Shown: positions 21,771 through 32,046 of the stretch, in pieces | Position numbering within the stretch: position 1 is the first letter of the stretch | Layout: each line of letters starts with the position of its first letter | From: Sideroxydans sp. | GTDB taxonomy: Bacteria > Pseudomonadota > Gammaproteobacteria > Burkholderiales > Gallionellaceae | Direction: 5' to 3' | DNA: 64,000 bases | Assembly: GCA_028707175.1 (NCBI GenBank) | Contig: JAQTUV010000003.1 | Coordinates: 248,001-312,000, forward strand | Made by a program: the position numbers and the translations under genes | The notes under the pieces: model-generated | Seen by the model: the letters and a program-made list of their open reading frames with translations, nothing else | The model's database searches: none | Told to the model about the DNA's origin: nothing

Positions 21771-22573
21771 TCTGTGTTGTCGTAATAAGTAGCCACTTGG
21801 TTATCCGCACTCCACCCCGGAACACCTAACAAAGGCACAGGCGAAAGCTCCCGCGTGTTGCGTGCATTCTGAGCATTCGAAAGGTACGCCGCCAATTGCT
21901 CATCCAGATGTACCAATCGCCGCTCTAGCGACCAAGTAAAGAAAGCCTTCTCCACTGGCAACAACAAGCCTTGCCCAGTCATCCCGACATAGGGGTTCAG
22001 CGCCTTTTCGTACAATCCATGTCCGAAGATATAGAAGCCCATAGTGGTTTCGAGTTGCTCACGTTGATGCCAAAACAATTCTTTCCACTGGAATCCTCGC
22101 AACCGTTCTGCCAAGCCCTCATCCGCATAGGGCACAATGACGCCAGACTCATCCAGCAAGGTGATGGCATCGCGCACTGCGCCCCGCTCGCTCGATCCTT
22201 CTGGTAGCGCCGCTTGAGTCAACGCGGCGTAATGTCTGCCATTGATCGCCGCCTTGGCTTTAGGGAACGTCAACCACACCAGTGCATTCAGCAGATCGTG
22301 CCAGTTATCCGCACGGGTCGGCACCTCGCCCTTCAAATAACAACGTGGCTCGTACTGCGCTTCGAATTCCAAGTGTCCGTATTCTTGTGCAACGAAATGG
22401 AGCGGATGCCCACTTGAGACTTTGATGCTTGGCCTAATAGTCCCTAGGCGCGTGTTGAAGTCTTGCAGCGTTGGAAAATACGCCGACTCACAGAACATGA
22501 TTTCCGGATGCAATGGCGCGAACGCAATGCTATCCAGTAAGTTTTTTTTATCCCATTTTGGCGTTGGATTCAT
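21695..22573 (-). CDS. DUF3025 domain-containing protein
   Basis: A 292-aa protein. Most of its length matches what I know of DUF3025: HFVAQ..., YEPRCYLKGEVPTRADNWHD followed by LNALVWLTFPKAKAAIN, and a later FGHGLYEKALNPYVGMTG. There is no signal peptide. Function is unknown. It converges with hpnE with a 76-bp overlap, so the last 25 codons of each are constrained by the other. Confidence 0.88.
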   Translation of the reverse strand: MNPTPKWDKKNLLDSIAFAPLHPEIMFCESAYFPTLQDFNTRLGTIRPSIKVSSGHPLHFVAQEYGHLEFEAQYEPRCYLKGEVPTRADNWHDLLNALVWLTFPKAKAAINGRHYAALTQAALPEGSSERGAVRDAITLLDESGVIVPYADEGLAERLRGFQWKELFWHQREQLETTMGFYIFGHGLYEKALNPYVGMTGQGLLLPVEKAFFTWSLERRLVHLDEQLAAYLSNAQNARNTRELSPVPLLGVPGWSADNQVATYYDNTDYFRSGRQSAAQRKPLNTAPSSVAG

Positions 22574-22663
22574 GCCCCAGAGTTTATCTGAAATACACAG
22601 TCCAAGACATCAGGCGCGGCTTATGGTAAGTTTCGCGCTAATTTATTTCTGAGGGGAAATGCG

Positions 22664-23179
22664 GTGGATGATCTTGATGCCATTCAGGCCAGCCTAGCAA
22701 GTTTTACACAACGATTGGATGAGGCCGTCTCGGATCGTTTTAACGAGCTGCGTAAGTGTTCATTCTTCGATCCTATTCCGAGTGAATATTTGAAAACAAT
22801 TGCGGAAAAAGCTCAGGTTCATACTTTTTCCGCAGGCATGAAGATGACTGTCGAAGGTGAATCGATGAATACCTTCTTCGTGATTCTCTTCGGCACTGCC
22901 ACTGCTTACTTTAAGGAAAAAGAAGTGGGCGTAATTCACAGTGGAGAATGTCTAGGAGAAGGCGTTTTCTTTGCTACTGAGACATTGCTGCGTTCCGCCA
23001 CTGTGATTGCAGATGGTGAGCTTGTTGTGGCTGAATTTAAAAAAGATTGTTTTGATGATCTGCGTGGTGAGTCAAAAACATACATCGACAAAGCATTATT
23101 ACTCGCGCTATTCAAAAAACTACAAGCAGCCAATCGAAAAATTGGGGAATTATTGCGCTATCAAACTGGTAGGGCTTGA
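22664..23179 (+). CDS. cyclic nucleotide-binding domain protein without HTH
   Basis: A 171-aa protein with a Crp-type cNMP-binding beta-barrel (about 30-125; KCSFFDPIPSEYLKTIAEKA, then GECLGEGVFFATETLLRSATVIA). The C-terminal helix (130-170) has no DNA-binding helix-turn-helix, so it is unlikely to be a direct transcription factor; it may be a standalone ligand sensor. The start codon is GTG with GAGGGG 7 bp upstream. It converges with the radical SAM gene with a 6-bp gap. Confidence 0.85.
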   Translation: MDDLDAIQASLASFTQRLDEAVSDRFNELRKCSFFDPIPSEYLKTIAEKAQVHTFSAGMKMTVEGESMNTFFVILFGTATAYFKEKEVGVIHSGECLGEGVFFATETLLRSATVIADGELVVAEFKKDCFDDLRGESKTYIDKALLLALFKKLQAANRKIGELLRYQTGRA

Positions 23180-23185
23180 TTGCTC

Positions 23186-24025
23186 TCAAGCAGATACTTT
23201 TACTGTCACACCTAGCGCACGAATACGTACCGCAAATGCCTCCAACTTCTCTGGCGGCATCATCGACAGACGCGGCGCTTCTGCTTGTAACGACGGGCGA
23301 GCCAAGCCGTAAAGCAGTACGCCTTGAGGCTTGATGTTGTCACCTATCAAGCCGCGCAAGAAATCTAAATAATCCTCTTCGTCCTGCAATGTAGGTTCAA
23401 TATCATCTAGTGCGAACCAGCAGGTTTGTAACCAAGTATTGGCGCAGCATGAAATAGCTGTCATAACGTTTTCTCGCACCTTGGCGATTGCCATCTTGGT
23501 ATCGTTCACCAACGCCATACCAGCGTCACTCGCACGATCTAACTTGAACCACACCTCGCCATTCAACTTCGCCATGTGTCGCAGTCCTTGTTGCACATTG
23601 CTGCGTTGCATCAAACTACCATTCGTGATCAGCACTAATTTAAGCTCGCTAGGTTTATGTCGGGCAATCATCTCAATGATTTCCGAAAATGTTTCGGCGC
23701 TGGTGGGCTCTCCGTTACCTGAAAGCGCTATGTCATTAATGCGTCGAGCATCCTCGGGCACACGCGACATAAAATCACCTTGTATCAATTCATGCAAAAA
23801 ACCCGATAACTCTTGCTCCAATAATGGCAAATCAATCGTGGGTGCTGTGCCGCGTTTAAGATTAGGGACTTGGCAATAGATACACCGCCAATTACAGGCG
23901 TTATTGGGATTGAGATTAATGCCGACAGAGATGCCCCCTGCGCGCCGCGAAACCACCGGATAGACATAGCGCAATCCTGCGCTATCGCGGCTATGGTCAA
24001 GCGTGCTTAATTTGATTGGCGTCAA
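23186..24025 (-). CDS. radical SAM protein
   Basis: A 279-aa radical SAM enzyme. The [4Fe-4S] motif is C44NWRC48IYC51, followed by a glycine-rich SAM-binding strand (LSGNGEPTSAETF). N-terminal YVYPVVSRRAGGISVGINLN and a C-terminal YGLARPSLQ segment define a proteobacterial family whose reaction I cannot name. It overlaps nlpD by 4 bp, so it is the last gene of the surE-pcm-nlpD operon, in the place where rpoS is often found. Confidence 0.88.
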   Translation of the reverse strand: MTPIKLSTLDHSRDSAGLRYVYPVVSRRAGGISVGINLNPNNACNWRCIYCQVPNLKRGTAPTIDLPLLEQELSGFLHELIQGDFMSRVPEDARRINDIALSGNGEPTSAETFSEIIEMIARHKPSELKLVLITNGSLMQRSNVQQGLRHMAKLNGEVWFKLDRASDAGMALVNDTKMAIAKVRENVMTAISCCANTWLQTCWFALDDIEPTLQDEEDYLDFLRGLIGDNIKPQGVLLYGLARPSLQAEAPRLSMMPPEKLEAFAVRIRALGVTVKVSA

Positions 24026-24990
24026 GATTTGATCAGTGGCAAAAATTTAGCAGGATCCACAGGTTTGCCTAATTTGCGAATCTCGAAATGGAGTTTGACT
24101 TGATCGGAATCCGTATTACCCATCTCAGCGATCTTTTGCCCTTTCTTGACCGCCTGCCCTTCCTTCACTAGCACTTGGTCGTTATGTGCATAGGCACTAA
24201 GGTATGTCTTATTGTGCTTGATGATGATGAGCTTGCCATAACCACGTAAGCCACTGCCGCTATACACCACTTTACCAGGCGCACTTGCCACGATCACTTG
24301 CCCACGTTTACCGACGATATCCACGCCTTTACGATTATCTGTTTCTGAAAAACCAGCGGCCACCTTTCCCTGTGTAGGCATTCCCCATTCCAATTCCTCA
24401 TCATCGCCATCATCCTTTTCATTAGCAATGACAGGTGCAGTTGGTTTAGCGCTCGTCACGGGCGCGGCACTAGGCGTAGCAGAAGCTAATATGGGCGCCT
24501 CCTCTTGCATACGTCCTGCTTTTGCCAGCGCATCAGGGGAATAGGTCAAACGCCCAACTTTGGGTTGATTCCTAACACCACCCAAAGGAGGTAGCTGTTG
24601 AGCGACTGATGGCTTGGCATCTACTTTAGTCGCCACTTCCGTCACGGGCACATTCAATTTAAGTTGTTGTCCGATACTGATCGCGGAAGGATCTTTCAGA
24701 TTATTCAGCTCTGCCACTTCGCGTACATCCACACCGTTTTGAAATGCGATGCTGTAGAGCGTGTCCCCTTTTTGCACGGTATAAAGTTTGCTTCGTTTTT
24801 CTACGGTAGACGCGTTGCTTTTACTTGCTTGGATGGCCGATTTTTTTTGTTTACCGCCATACTCTTCGACAGGTGCGGGCTTTCCTACCGGTGCAGGCGC
24901 ACCACAGGCGCTCACCCACAACGCGACCAACAGCGCGCCATATAGTCCGCGCTGTTGGCGCAATCGTTTAATTAACTGACTCAAAATCAT
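24022..24990 (-). CDS. nlpD: LysM/M23 lipoprotein NlpD (amidase activator type)
   Basis: An outer-membrane lipoprotein of 322 aa. The lipobox Cys is Cys29 (LWVSAC). The LysM domain is at about 69-113 ([17 protein letters not shown]) and the LytM/M23 domain at about 215-320. The M23 metal ligands are degenerate (RKGVDIVG without the usual His; KLHFE instead of HLHFE), as in E. coli NlpD, so it probably activates an amidase rather than cutting peptidoglycan. It has 4-bp overlaps with pcm and the radical SAM gene. Confidence 0.93.
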   Translation of the reverse strand: MILSQLIKRLRQQRGLYGALLVALWVSACGAPAPVGKPAPVEEYGGKQKKSAIQASKSNASTVEKRSKLYTVQKGDTLYSIAFQNGVDVREVAELNNLKDPSAISIGQQLKLNVPVTEVATKVDAKPSVAQQLPPLGGVRNQPKVGRLTYSPDALAKAGRMQEEAPILASATPSAAPVTSAKPTAPVIANEKDDGDDEELEWGMPTQGKVAAGFSETDNRKGVDIVGKRGQVIVASAPGKVVYSGSGLRGYGKLIIIKHNKTYLSAYAHNDQVLVKEGQAVKKGQKIAEMGNTDSDQVKLHFEIRKLGKPVDPAKFLPLIKS

Positions 24991-25646
24991 GCTTTCCCCA
25001 TCAACAATGGTACAAATTTCACAGCTTCTAAACGCGTTTCTCGAAAGCCGGATGCTTCACGTTCAATCAAATATAAAAACTGTTCTTGCGTTCCAATGGG
25101 CAAGACCATGCGCCCCCCCACTGACAGCTGTTCTTTAAGCGCTTGAGAAAGTGCAGGAGCAGCACATGCCATGATGATCCCATCAAACGGCGCGCCGTCC
25201 ATCAAACCTAAAGTTCCGTCTGCATGACGTACATGCACATTGCGGATTTTAAGATCGAAGAGTTGTTTCTTGGCCCGCATATAAAGTGGCTGTATGCGTT
25301 CAACGGTATAAACCTCTCGTGCGAGATGGGACAACACGGCAGCTTGATAACCACACCCTGTACCGACTTCTAAGACACGCCCAAGTTGCTTTCCATTGCG
25401 CAATATCTCGCTCATACGCGCGACGATATAAGGTTGTGAAATCGTCTGCCCATGACCAATAGGTAATGAAAAATCATCATAGGCACGGCTCGACAGCGCC
25501 TCTTCAATGAAGGCATGACGAGGCACACTATTGAGCGCCGCCAATACCGTCTCATCGGTGATACCTTGCGTACGTAATCGCTCGATCATGCGACCGCGCG
25601 TACGCGCCGAAGTCATTCCTATCCCTGCATGCAAAGAATTCATCAC
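24987..25646 (-). CDS. pcm: protein-L-isoaspartate O-methyltransferase
   Basis: Repairs isoaspartyl residues in aged proteins using SAM. It is 219 aa. The SAM motif is [18 protein letters not shown] and the substrate loop is [16 protein letters not shown]. It lies between surE and nlpD with 4-bp overlaps on both sides, the conserved surE-pcm-nlpD order. Confidence 0.96.
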   Translation of the reverse strand: MMNSLHAGIGMTSARTRGRMIERLRTQGITDETVLAALNSVPRHAFIEEALSSRAYDDFSLPIGHGQTISQPYIVARMSEILRNGKQLGRVLEVGTGCGYQAAVLSHLAREVYTVERIQPLYMRAKKQLFDLKIRNVHVRHADGTLGLMDGAPFDGIIMACAAPALSQALKEQLSVGGRMVLPIGTQEQFLYLIEREASGFRETRLEAVKFVPLLMGKA

Positions 25647-26392
25647 TTGCTCCCCACCCAGTCTCGCACTGCATCAAGCTGACTGTATTGGGTCAAATCT
25701 ATTTGCAAGGGCGTGACCGAAACATAGCCCTGAGAGGTCGCAAAGAAATCCGTCCCTTCGCCTGCATCCTGCGCCTTGCCCGCAGCCCCTACCCAGTAAA
25801 CTGGCTGACCATGGGGATTGGTGCTTTTAATGACAGGCTCAGCCTTGTGACGCTTACCCAAGCGGGTAACTTCGATGCCTTTTAGTTGTTCATAGGGTAG
25901 GTCGGGTACATTCACATTCAACAACCAAGGACGAGGCTGTTGTTCGGCCTGAAAACGCTGTACCAATTCAACGGCAATACGCGCAGCCGTCTCATAGTTA
26001 GCATGCTCGTGCCCCAGCAATGAGATTGCAATGGAAGGAATGCCTAACAAAAAACCTTCGGTTGCCGCAGCCACTGTGCCCGAATAAATCGTGTCATCAC
26101 CCATATTCGCGCCAGCATTAATGCCCGACACAACCATATCGGGCTGTGCCTCCAGCATGCCAGTCACTGCAAGATGGACACAGTCTGTCGGCGTTCCATC
26201 CACATAGTGGTAGCCACTCGCCGCACGCTTTAGATTCAACGGACGATTCAAGGTCAATGAATTACTCGCACCACTACGATCACGTTCTGGCGCGACCACC
26301 ACTACTTCGGCAATTGCGGAAAGGTGCTGTGCCAAACAGGCCAAGCCAGGCGAAAAATAGCCATCATCATTGCTAATCAAAATACGCATCAA
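25643..26392 (-). CDS. surE: 5'/3'-nucleotidase SurE
   Basis: A metal-dependent nucleoside monophosphate phosphatase of 249 aa. The N-terminal [12 protein letters not shown] supplies the Asp-Asp metal ligands. [13 protein letters not shown] and [13 protein letters not shown] complete the active site. It is the first gene of a four-gene operon with 4-bp overlaps (surE-pcm-nlpD-radical SAM). Confidence 0.97.
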   Translation of the reverse strand: MMRILISNDDGYFSPGLACLAQHLSAIAEVVVVAPERDRSGASNSLTLNRPLNLKRAASGYHYVDGTPTDCVHLAVTGMLEAQPDMVVSGINAGANMGDDTIYSGTVAAATEGFLLGIPSIAISLLGHEHANYETAARIAVELVQRFQAEQQPRPWLLNVNVPDLPYEQLKGIEVTRLGKRHKAEPVIKSTNPHGQPVYWVGAAGKAQDAGEGTDFFATSQGYVSVTPLQIDLTQYSQLDAVRDWVGSK

Positions 26393-26556
26393 TCAATTCC
26401 CACTCTAAATCAACCGGCCTAAAAAGGGGAAACACACTCCAACCCCACTCCCTACCGTGAATACCCTAGATTTTACTTGAGAACCCACGTTATGGCGCTT
26501 GCATGATCAGCAATGGAGCCTTTACAGCTGCGTACTTGTTAACGTAAATTCCGCTC

Positions 26557-27120
26557 ATGCAAAAAATACTTACCTTTCTTTTAGCCTCACTACTCGTCGC
26601 CTGCTCCACGCCTCCACAACGCAACGATTCCCGACCTTCAGCGCCAGAACATTCAAGAAGCCCCATCATCAAGCACAACGAACCCACGTCACATCTGCCT
26701 TCCCCCTCGACAGACAGACCTAACCAAGAGAATGCCATCTCCGAAACACGTCGTAATGATGTTGTCATGTACGCGATGAGCCTAGCTGACACCCCATACA
26801 AATATGGCGGAAACAGTGTCGAAAGTGGTTTCGATTGCAGCGGATTCGTTGGGCATGTATTCCGACATGAATTAAACATTGCCCTACCACGCACTAGCCG
26901 TGAAATTAGCCAATTTGGCCAAGCACTCAGTTTGAGTGAGATCCAACCAGGCGACCTCGTGTTCTACAACACGCGTCGTTCCCCCTTCTCACATGTAGGT
27001 ATCTACGTTGGCGAGAATAAATTTGTACACTCTCCAAGCCAAGGAAAAAGTATTCGTATAGAAACGATGGAGTTGAAATACTGGAAAAATCGCTTCAATG
27101 GCGCACGGCGCATTCGCTAA
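26557..27120 (+). CDS. NlpC/P60 family lipoprotein endopeptidase
   Basis: A 187-aa cell-wall hydrolase. The lipobox Cys is Cys16 (SLLVACS). A Ser/Pro-rich linker (17-65) precedes the C40 peptidase domain with Cys94 (GFDCSGFVGHVF), His146 (FSHVGIYVG) and His158 (KFVHSPSQGK). It probably cleaves D-Glu-DAP bonds in peptide stems. It converges with mltB with a 2-bp gap. Confidence 0.93.
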   Translation: MQKILTFLLASLLVACSTPPQRNDSRPSAPEHSRSPIIKHNEPTSHLPSPSTDRPNQENAISETRRNDVVMYAMSLADTPYKYGGNSVESGFDCSGFVGHVFRHELNIALPRTSREISQFGQALSLSEIQPGDLVFYNTRRSPFSHVGIYVGENKFVHSPSQGKSIRIETMELKYWKNRFNGARRIR

Positions 27121-27122
27121 AA

Positions 27123-29119
<1,997 letters not shown>

Positions 29120-29122
29120 GCT

Positions 29123-29647
29123 TTGAAAGATAAGCCGGAACAAGATGCAGACTTGTTCCGGCAAGTCGTTGCTGATGTCACCCCACTCCCCTCGAACAAT
29201 CGACTCACGCCCACACCAAAACCGCGACGCACATTCGTCAAAGCGGTTGGCGTCAACATCGTAGCCGACACATTCTCAGATCATGCCGCTGGCGATACGG
29301 CACTCACTGATTTTTTCCGCAATGGTCTCAATCGCATGACGCTTCGCAAATTGCGTCGCGGAGAGTGGCCCATCCAAGATGTGTTAGACCTACATGGCAT
29401 GACCAATGATGAAGCGCGCAGGCTACTATCCGAATTCCTGCATCACGCAAGCCAGCAAGACTTTCGTTGTATCAATGTAATTCACGGTAAAGGATGGCGC
29501 AGCGAAGGACGGGACGGACTTCTCAAAGTCAACACACGCCACTGGTTGACCCAACATCCACACGTGTTGGCTTTTTGTGAAGCACCGGCCCATGCAGGCG
29601 GTGGTGGGGCTGTTTGGGTGTTGCTAAAAAGTAACCACGCAAAATAA
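29123..29647 (+). CDS. Smr domain-containing protein
   Basis: A 174-aa protein with a C-terminal Smr domain (about 85-170). Its nuclease motifs are DLHGMTNDEA and NVIHGKGWRSEG. Small Smr proteins act as endonucleases on nucleic acids; in E. coli SmrB cleaves mRNA at collided ribosomes. The start codon is TTG, with GGGA upstream, and immediately follows trxB. A strong terminator follows. Confidence 0.9.
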   Translation: MKDKPEQDADLFRQVVADVTPLPSNNRLTPTPKPRRTFVKAVGVNIVADTFSDHAAGDTALTDFFRNGLNRMTLRKLRRGEWPIQDVLDLHGMTNDEARRLLSEFLHHASQQDFRCINVIHGKGWRSEGRDGLLKVNTRHWLTQHPHVLAFCEAPAHAGGGGAVWVLLKSNHAK

Positions 29648-29673
29648 CAAAGGCAGCCTAAGCTGCCTTTGTT
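29646..29673. terminator. intrinsic terminator after trxB-smr
   Basis: A perfect 12-bp stem AACAAAGGCAGC/GCTGCCTTTGTT with a CTAA loop right at the stop of the Smr gene. The stem ends in a T-rich arm on both strands, so it can also serve the convergent cytochrome cluster. Confidence 0.85.
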
Positions 29674-29700
29674 CATAGCGGAATACTGCGAACGCTTGGA

Positions 29701-30261
29701 TCAATCTTCCCAATCAGGAAAATTGGGGATACGCACTGTGTCTTCATCGAAGATGCCTTTATCTGCCTGAGTATGGCAAGCATCGCAGTAGCTCAACGAT
29801 TTTACATCCTTATTGCCTTTGATCATGCGCTCAGGAATCTCGTGATGCTTACGTTTGATATAGCGCACTTCGGTGATGCGTAAAGGTGCTTCCAAACCCT
29901 CTGTCGAATTAGTGATCTTGCGAGCGCGCTTGTAGTAGGACTTATCGGCTGCGTTAGCCATCACAAAATCATAGATTGGCGCAAGCACCTCTCTATCTAG
30001 CTCTGCATTCTCACCGAAGTGGTCAGCCAGTGCCTTCTCATTCAGCAGCTTTTCCCAAGATTTGCTTGGTAGCAACCCGGGTTGATAAGCAAAGTGGCAA
30101 GAGCCACACTCATCTTTATATTGCTTGTTATTCACAGGATTGATTTCTTTTTGACGCAATGGCGTGAACATAGCCTCAACCAGGCTCTCCTCCGCCATCG
30201 CAGGTGATTCAATCAGCAACAGGCCTGCAAACAAAGCTGCGAACTTAAATTTCATCTTCAT
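29701..30261 (-). CDS. diheme cytochrome c (DHC type)
   Basis: A 186-aa periplasmic cytochrome. Signal peptide to about residue 23 (ESPAMA). Two c-type heme sites: C52GSCH and C159DACH. The DxCGSCHFAYQPGLLPSKSW segment and spacing match the DHC family, a partner of SHP and cytochrome b in a conserved cluster. It probably passes electrons from the membrane cytochrome b561 to the upstream SHP-like protein. It lies 15 bp after that gene. Confidence 0.92.
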   Translation of the reverse strand: MKMKFKFAALFAGLLLIESPAMAEESLVEAMFTPLRQKEINPVNNKQYKDECGSCHFAYQPGLLPSKSWEKLLNEKALADHFGENAELDREVLAPIYDFVMANAADKSYYKRARKITNSTEGLEAPLRITEVRYIKRKHHEIPERMIKGNKDVKSLSYCDACHTQADKGIFDEDTVRIPNFPDWED

Positions 30262-30276
30262 CTTGTATCTCCTAAC

Positions 30277-30672
30277 TTATTGAGCAATGAGAAAGGTCAA
30301 GAAATCGGCCTTTTCTTGCACTGTGCATTCGCGGCCCCAAGCATCCTTACAGTTACGCTTGAACCATTTTTCAATTTTCTTCTCATCACTAAAGCGATCT
30401 GCAGTGACCTTAGTCGACATCGGCTCGATCACTTTGCCTGTCTTATGATGCTTACCTGATTTTGAAAAATCCGTACCATGACAGGTTGCACAAGACATCT
30501 TCTCGCCATCCACAACAACTTCAGCCGTCCAATCCTTTTTGGCTTTCGCCGCATCAGTCTTTGTCACACCCGCTGCTTTATACTTTGCCAACAGCGAATC
30601 ACTTGCAGGTGTTGCTTGAGCCGTGGCGACCACAAAGAAAGTAGCTACGAATAGCGCGATTACTTTTTTCAT
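30277..30672 (-). CDS. DUF1924 (SHP-type) monoheme cytochrome c
   Basis: A 131-aa periplasmic protein with signal peptide (cleaved after AQA, residue 20) and one heme site C61ATCH. The RN107C-KDAWGREC116 motif fits sphaeroides heme protein, where an Asn is the sixth ligand and an adjacent Cys forms a disulfide; I infer the same here. SHP binds O2 and NO in vitro; its physiological role is unclear. AGAGGGG lies 6 bp before the ATG at 30672, which decides this start over the TTG at 30693. Confidence 0.9.
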   Translation of the reverse strand: MKKVIALFVATFFVVATAQATPASDSLLAKYKAAGVTKTDAAKAKKDWTAEVVVDGEKMSCATCHGTDFSKSGKHHKTGKVIEPMSTKVTADRFSDEKKIEKWFKRNCKDAWGRECTVQEKADFLTFLIAQ

Positions 30673-30686
30673 CTTAATCCCCTCTG

Positions 30687-31310
30687 TTACCAAGTTAACT
30701 TGATGGCTACGACCATGCCCAACGCACCAAGTTCCGCAATACCCGCATGACTTACTGCAACGGAAGATTTCGCTGATTTATCTACAGCATAGGCCATCAA
30801 TGCAGCACCCGTGATACCCAACAGGGCATGCAAATTGTCAGGATCGGTGATGCCATCCTCCAAATGAAAGTCATCCCAATGCACCAATGCACCGCTGACG
30901 ATCGTCGCAGCCGCAAGTGCGACAGTCGCTTTGGCCAACTTAGCATGGGTTCCATTTACATCACGCGGAGCACTCGTCGCTGTGCAGTTATGCTCACACC
31001 CTTCAGGTGCGGTCATTGCAGTCAGCCCAGCTGCAACAATGGTTGCCAAACCTAAACCCAAGTGAGTATTGCTACCCGACAGCAAGGGCGGCTCAAAAGG
31101 TATTTTTGCTTCCACCGCCGCTGGTTGAGCCTCACTCTTAACCAATATGCTAGTTTCGTTAGCCGCCAACATAAACGATCCCGCATGCTGAACATAGGCC
31201 TGTGCAGGGCTGGAAAAATCTACTGTTGATTCTTGAGCACCCGCTGAACCAACACTAAAGAACAAAGCCGTAACAACTGACCACAAATTAAAATGCTGAC
31301 TACCTCTCAT
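30687..31310 (-). CDS. uncharacterised four-helix membrane protein in the SHP/DHC cluster
   Basis: A 207-aa protein with a signal peptide (cleavage near AGA-QE, residue 25), a 55-residue periplasmic stretch, then four hydrophobic helices (about 82-101, 122-143, 160-176, 187-205). A His stands at the start of every helix: His83, His122, His161, His188. A CEHNC pair lies in the first loop. The pattern suggests a b-type heme protein or metal-binding redox protein. I do not recognise a named family. It lies between cytochrome b561 and the SHP-type gene. Confidence 0.8.
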   Translation of the reverse strand: MRGSQHFNLWSVVTALFFSVGSAGAQESTVDFSSPAQAYVQHAGSFMLAANETSILVKSEAQPAAVEAKIPFEPPLLSGSNTHLGLGLATIVAAGLTAMTAPEGCEHNCTATSAPRDVNGTHAKLAKATVALAAATIVSGALVHWDDFHLEDGITDPDNLHALLGITGAALMAYAVDKSAKSSVAVSHAGIAELGALGMVVAIKLTW

Positions 31311-31328
31311 TACTTCCTCCTTTTATCG

Positions 31329-31919
31329 TTACGACAAATCTGCTTTAACTACTTTTTTCATCCCTGTGACCATCGACCTTGCAAGGTTCTCTTTATGTTG
31401 GATACTCCCCGAGATAACGCCTAACAGATGAAGCGGTATCAGCAGCAGTGCCACATCCACGAAAAAATCGTGTGCATAGCGGAAAAAATAACTCGTGTCA
31501 TCACTCACCTGATTGGCAAGAAATAGCAACGGTCCTTCATAATCGATCACAGCTAATGTCACCAGCCCCGACATGAATATCGCAAGCAATAAAGCCAGTA
31601 AACCGAACACCATCAACGCTCCAGCGGGGTTATGTCCATAATAATGTGTGGGGTGCCCTGTGCGGATGGCACGAACATAATTGATTGTTTCAGCGGGTGA
31701 AAATAGAAATGAGCGAAAACGTGAATATTGCGTCCCGACAAAACCCCATAAAACACGAAAAGTCACCAATCCGATCAGACAATATCCCAGCAATACGTGA
31801 GCATCCAATATGCCAACCTCTGCAGACACATAGGCGAGTACAAACCCCATCACCAATGCCCAATGGAAAAACCTAACAGGCAAGTCCCATATTTTTATTT
31901 GTTCAACTTCGTGTTCCAT
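31329..31919 (-). CDS. cytochrome b561 family protein
   Basis: A 196-aa inner-membrane protein with four to five helices. Candidate heme b ligands are His19 (RFFHWALV), His41 (DAHVLLGY), and His residues in RYAHDFFVD and IPLHLLGV. It begins with the typical IKIWDLPVRFFHW. It is the first gene of a four-gene operon with the four-helix protein, SHP-type and DHC genes, and probably feeds quinol electrons to them. Confidence 0.92.
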   Translation of the reverse strand: MEHEVEQIKIWDLPVRFFHWALVMGFVLAYVSAEVGILDAHVLLGYCLIGLVTFRVLWGFVGTQYSRFRSFLFSPAETINYVRAIRTGHPTHYYGHNPAGALMVFGLLALLLAIFMSGLVTLAVIDYEGPLLFLANQVSDDTSYFFRYAHDFFVDVALLLIPLHLLGVISGSIQHKENLARSMVTGMKKVVKADLS

Positions 31920-31953
31920 GTTTTTTGCAAGATCTAGGTTGAAAACGGGCGCG

Positions 31954-31981
31954 ATTCTATCGTGAATTTTAGATTTGCAAA
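31954..31981 (-). promoter_or_regulatory. candidate sigma-70 promoter of the cytochrome cluster
   Basis: On the minus strand TTTGCA (31976-31981) and TAGAAT (31954-31959) are separated by 16 bp, placing a start about 28 bp before the cytochrome b561 ATG. There is no other good candidate in this gap. Confidence 0.4.
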
Positions 31982-32046
31982 GTTGACAATACGAAAAACT
32001 TCAACTAACCGAGGAGAACAACGACACACCGCCAAAATAGTGAGGA

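Noticed and set aside
24022-24990. NlpD as an active M23 endopeptidase
   Set aside because: The metal-ligand His residues are missing in both M23 motifs, as in known non-catalytic activators.
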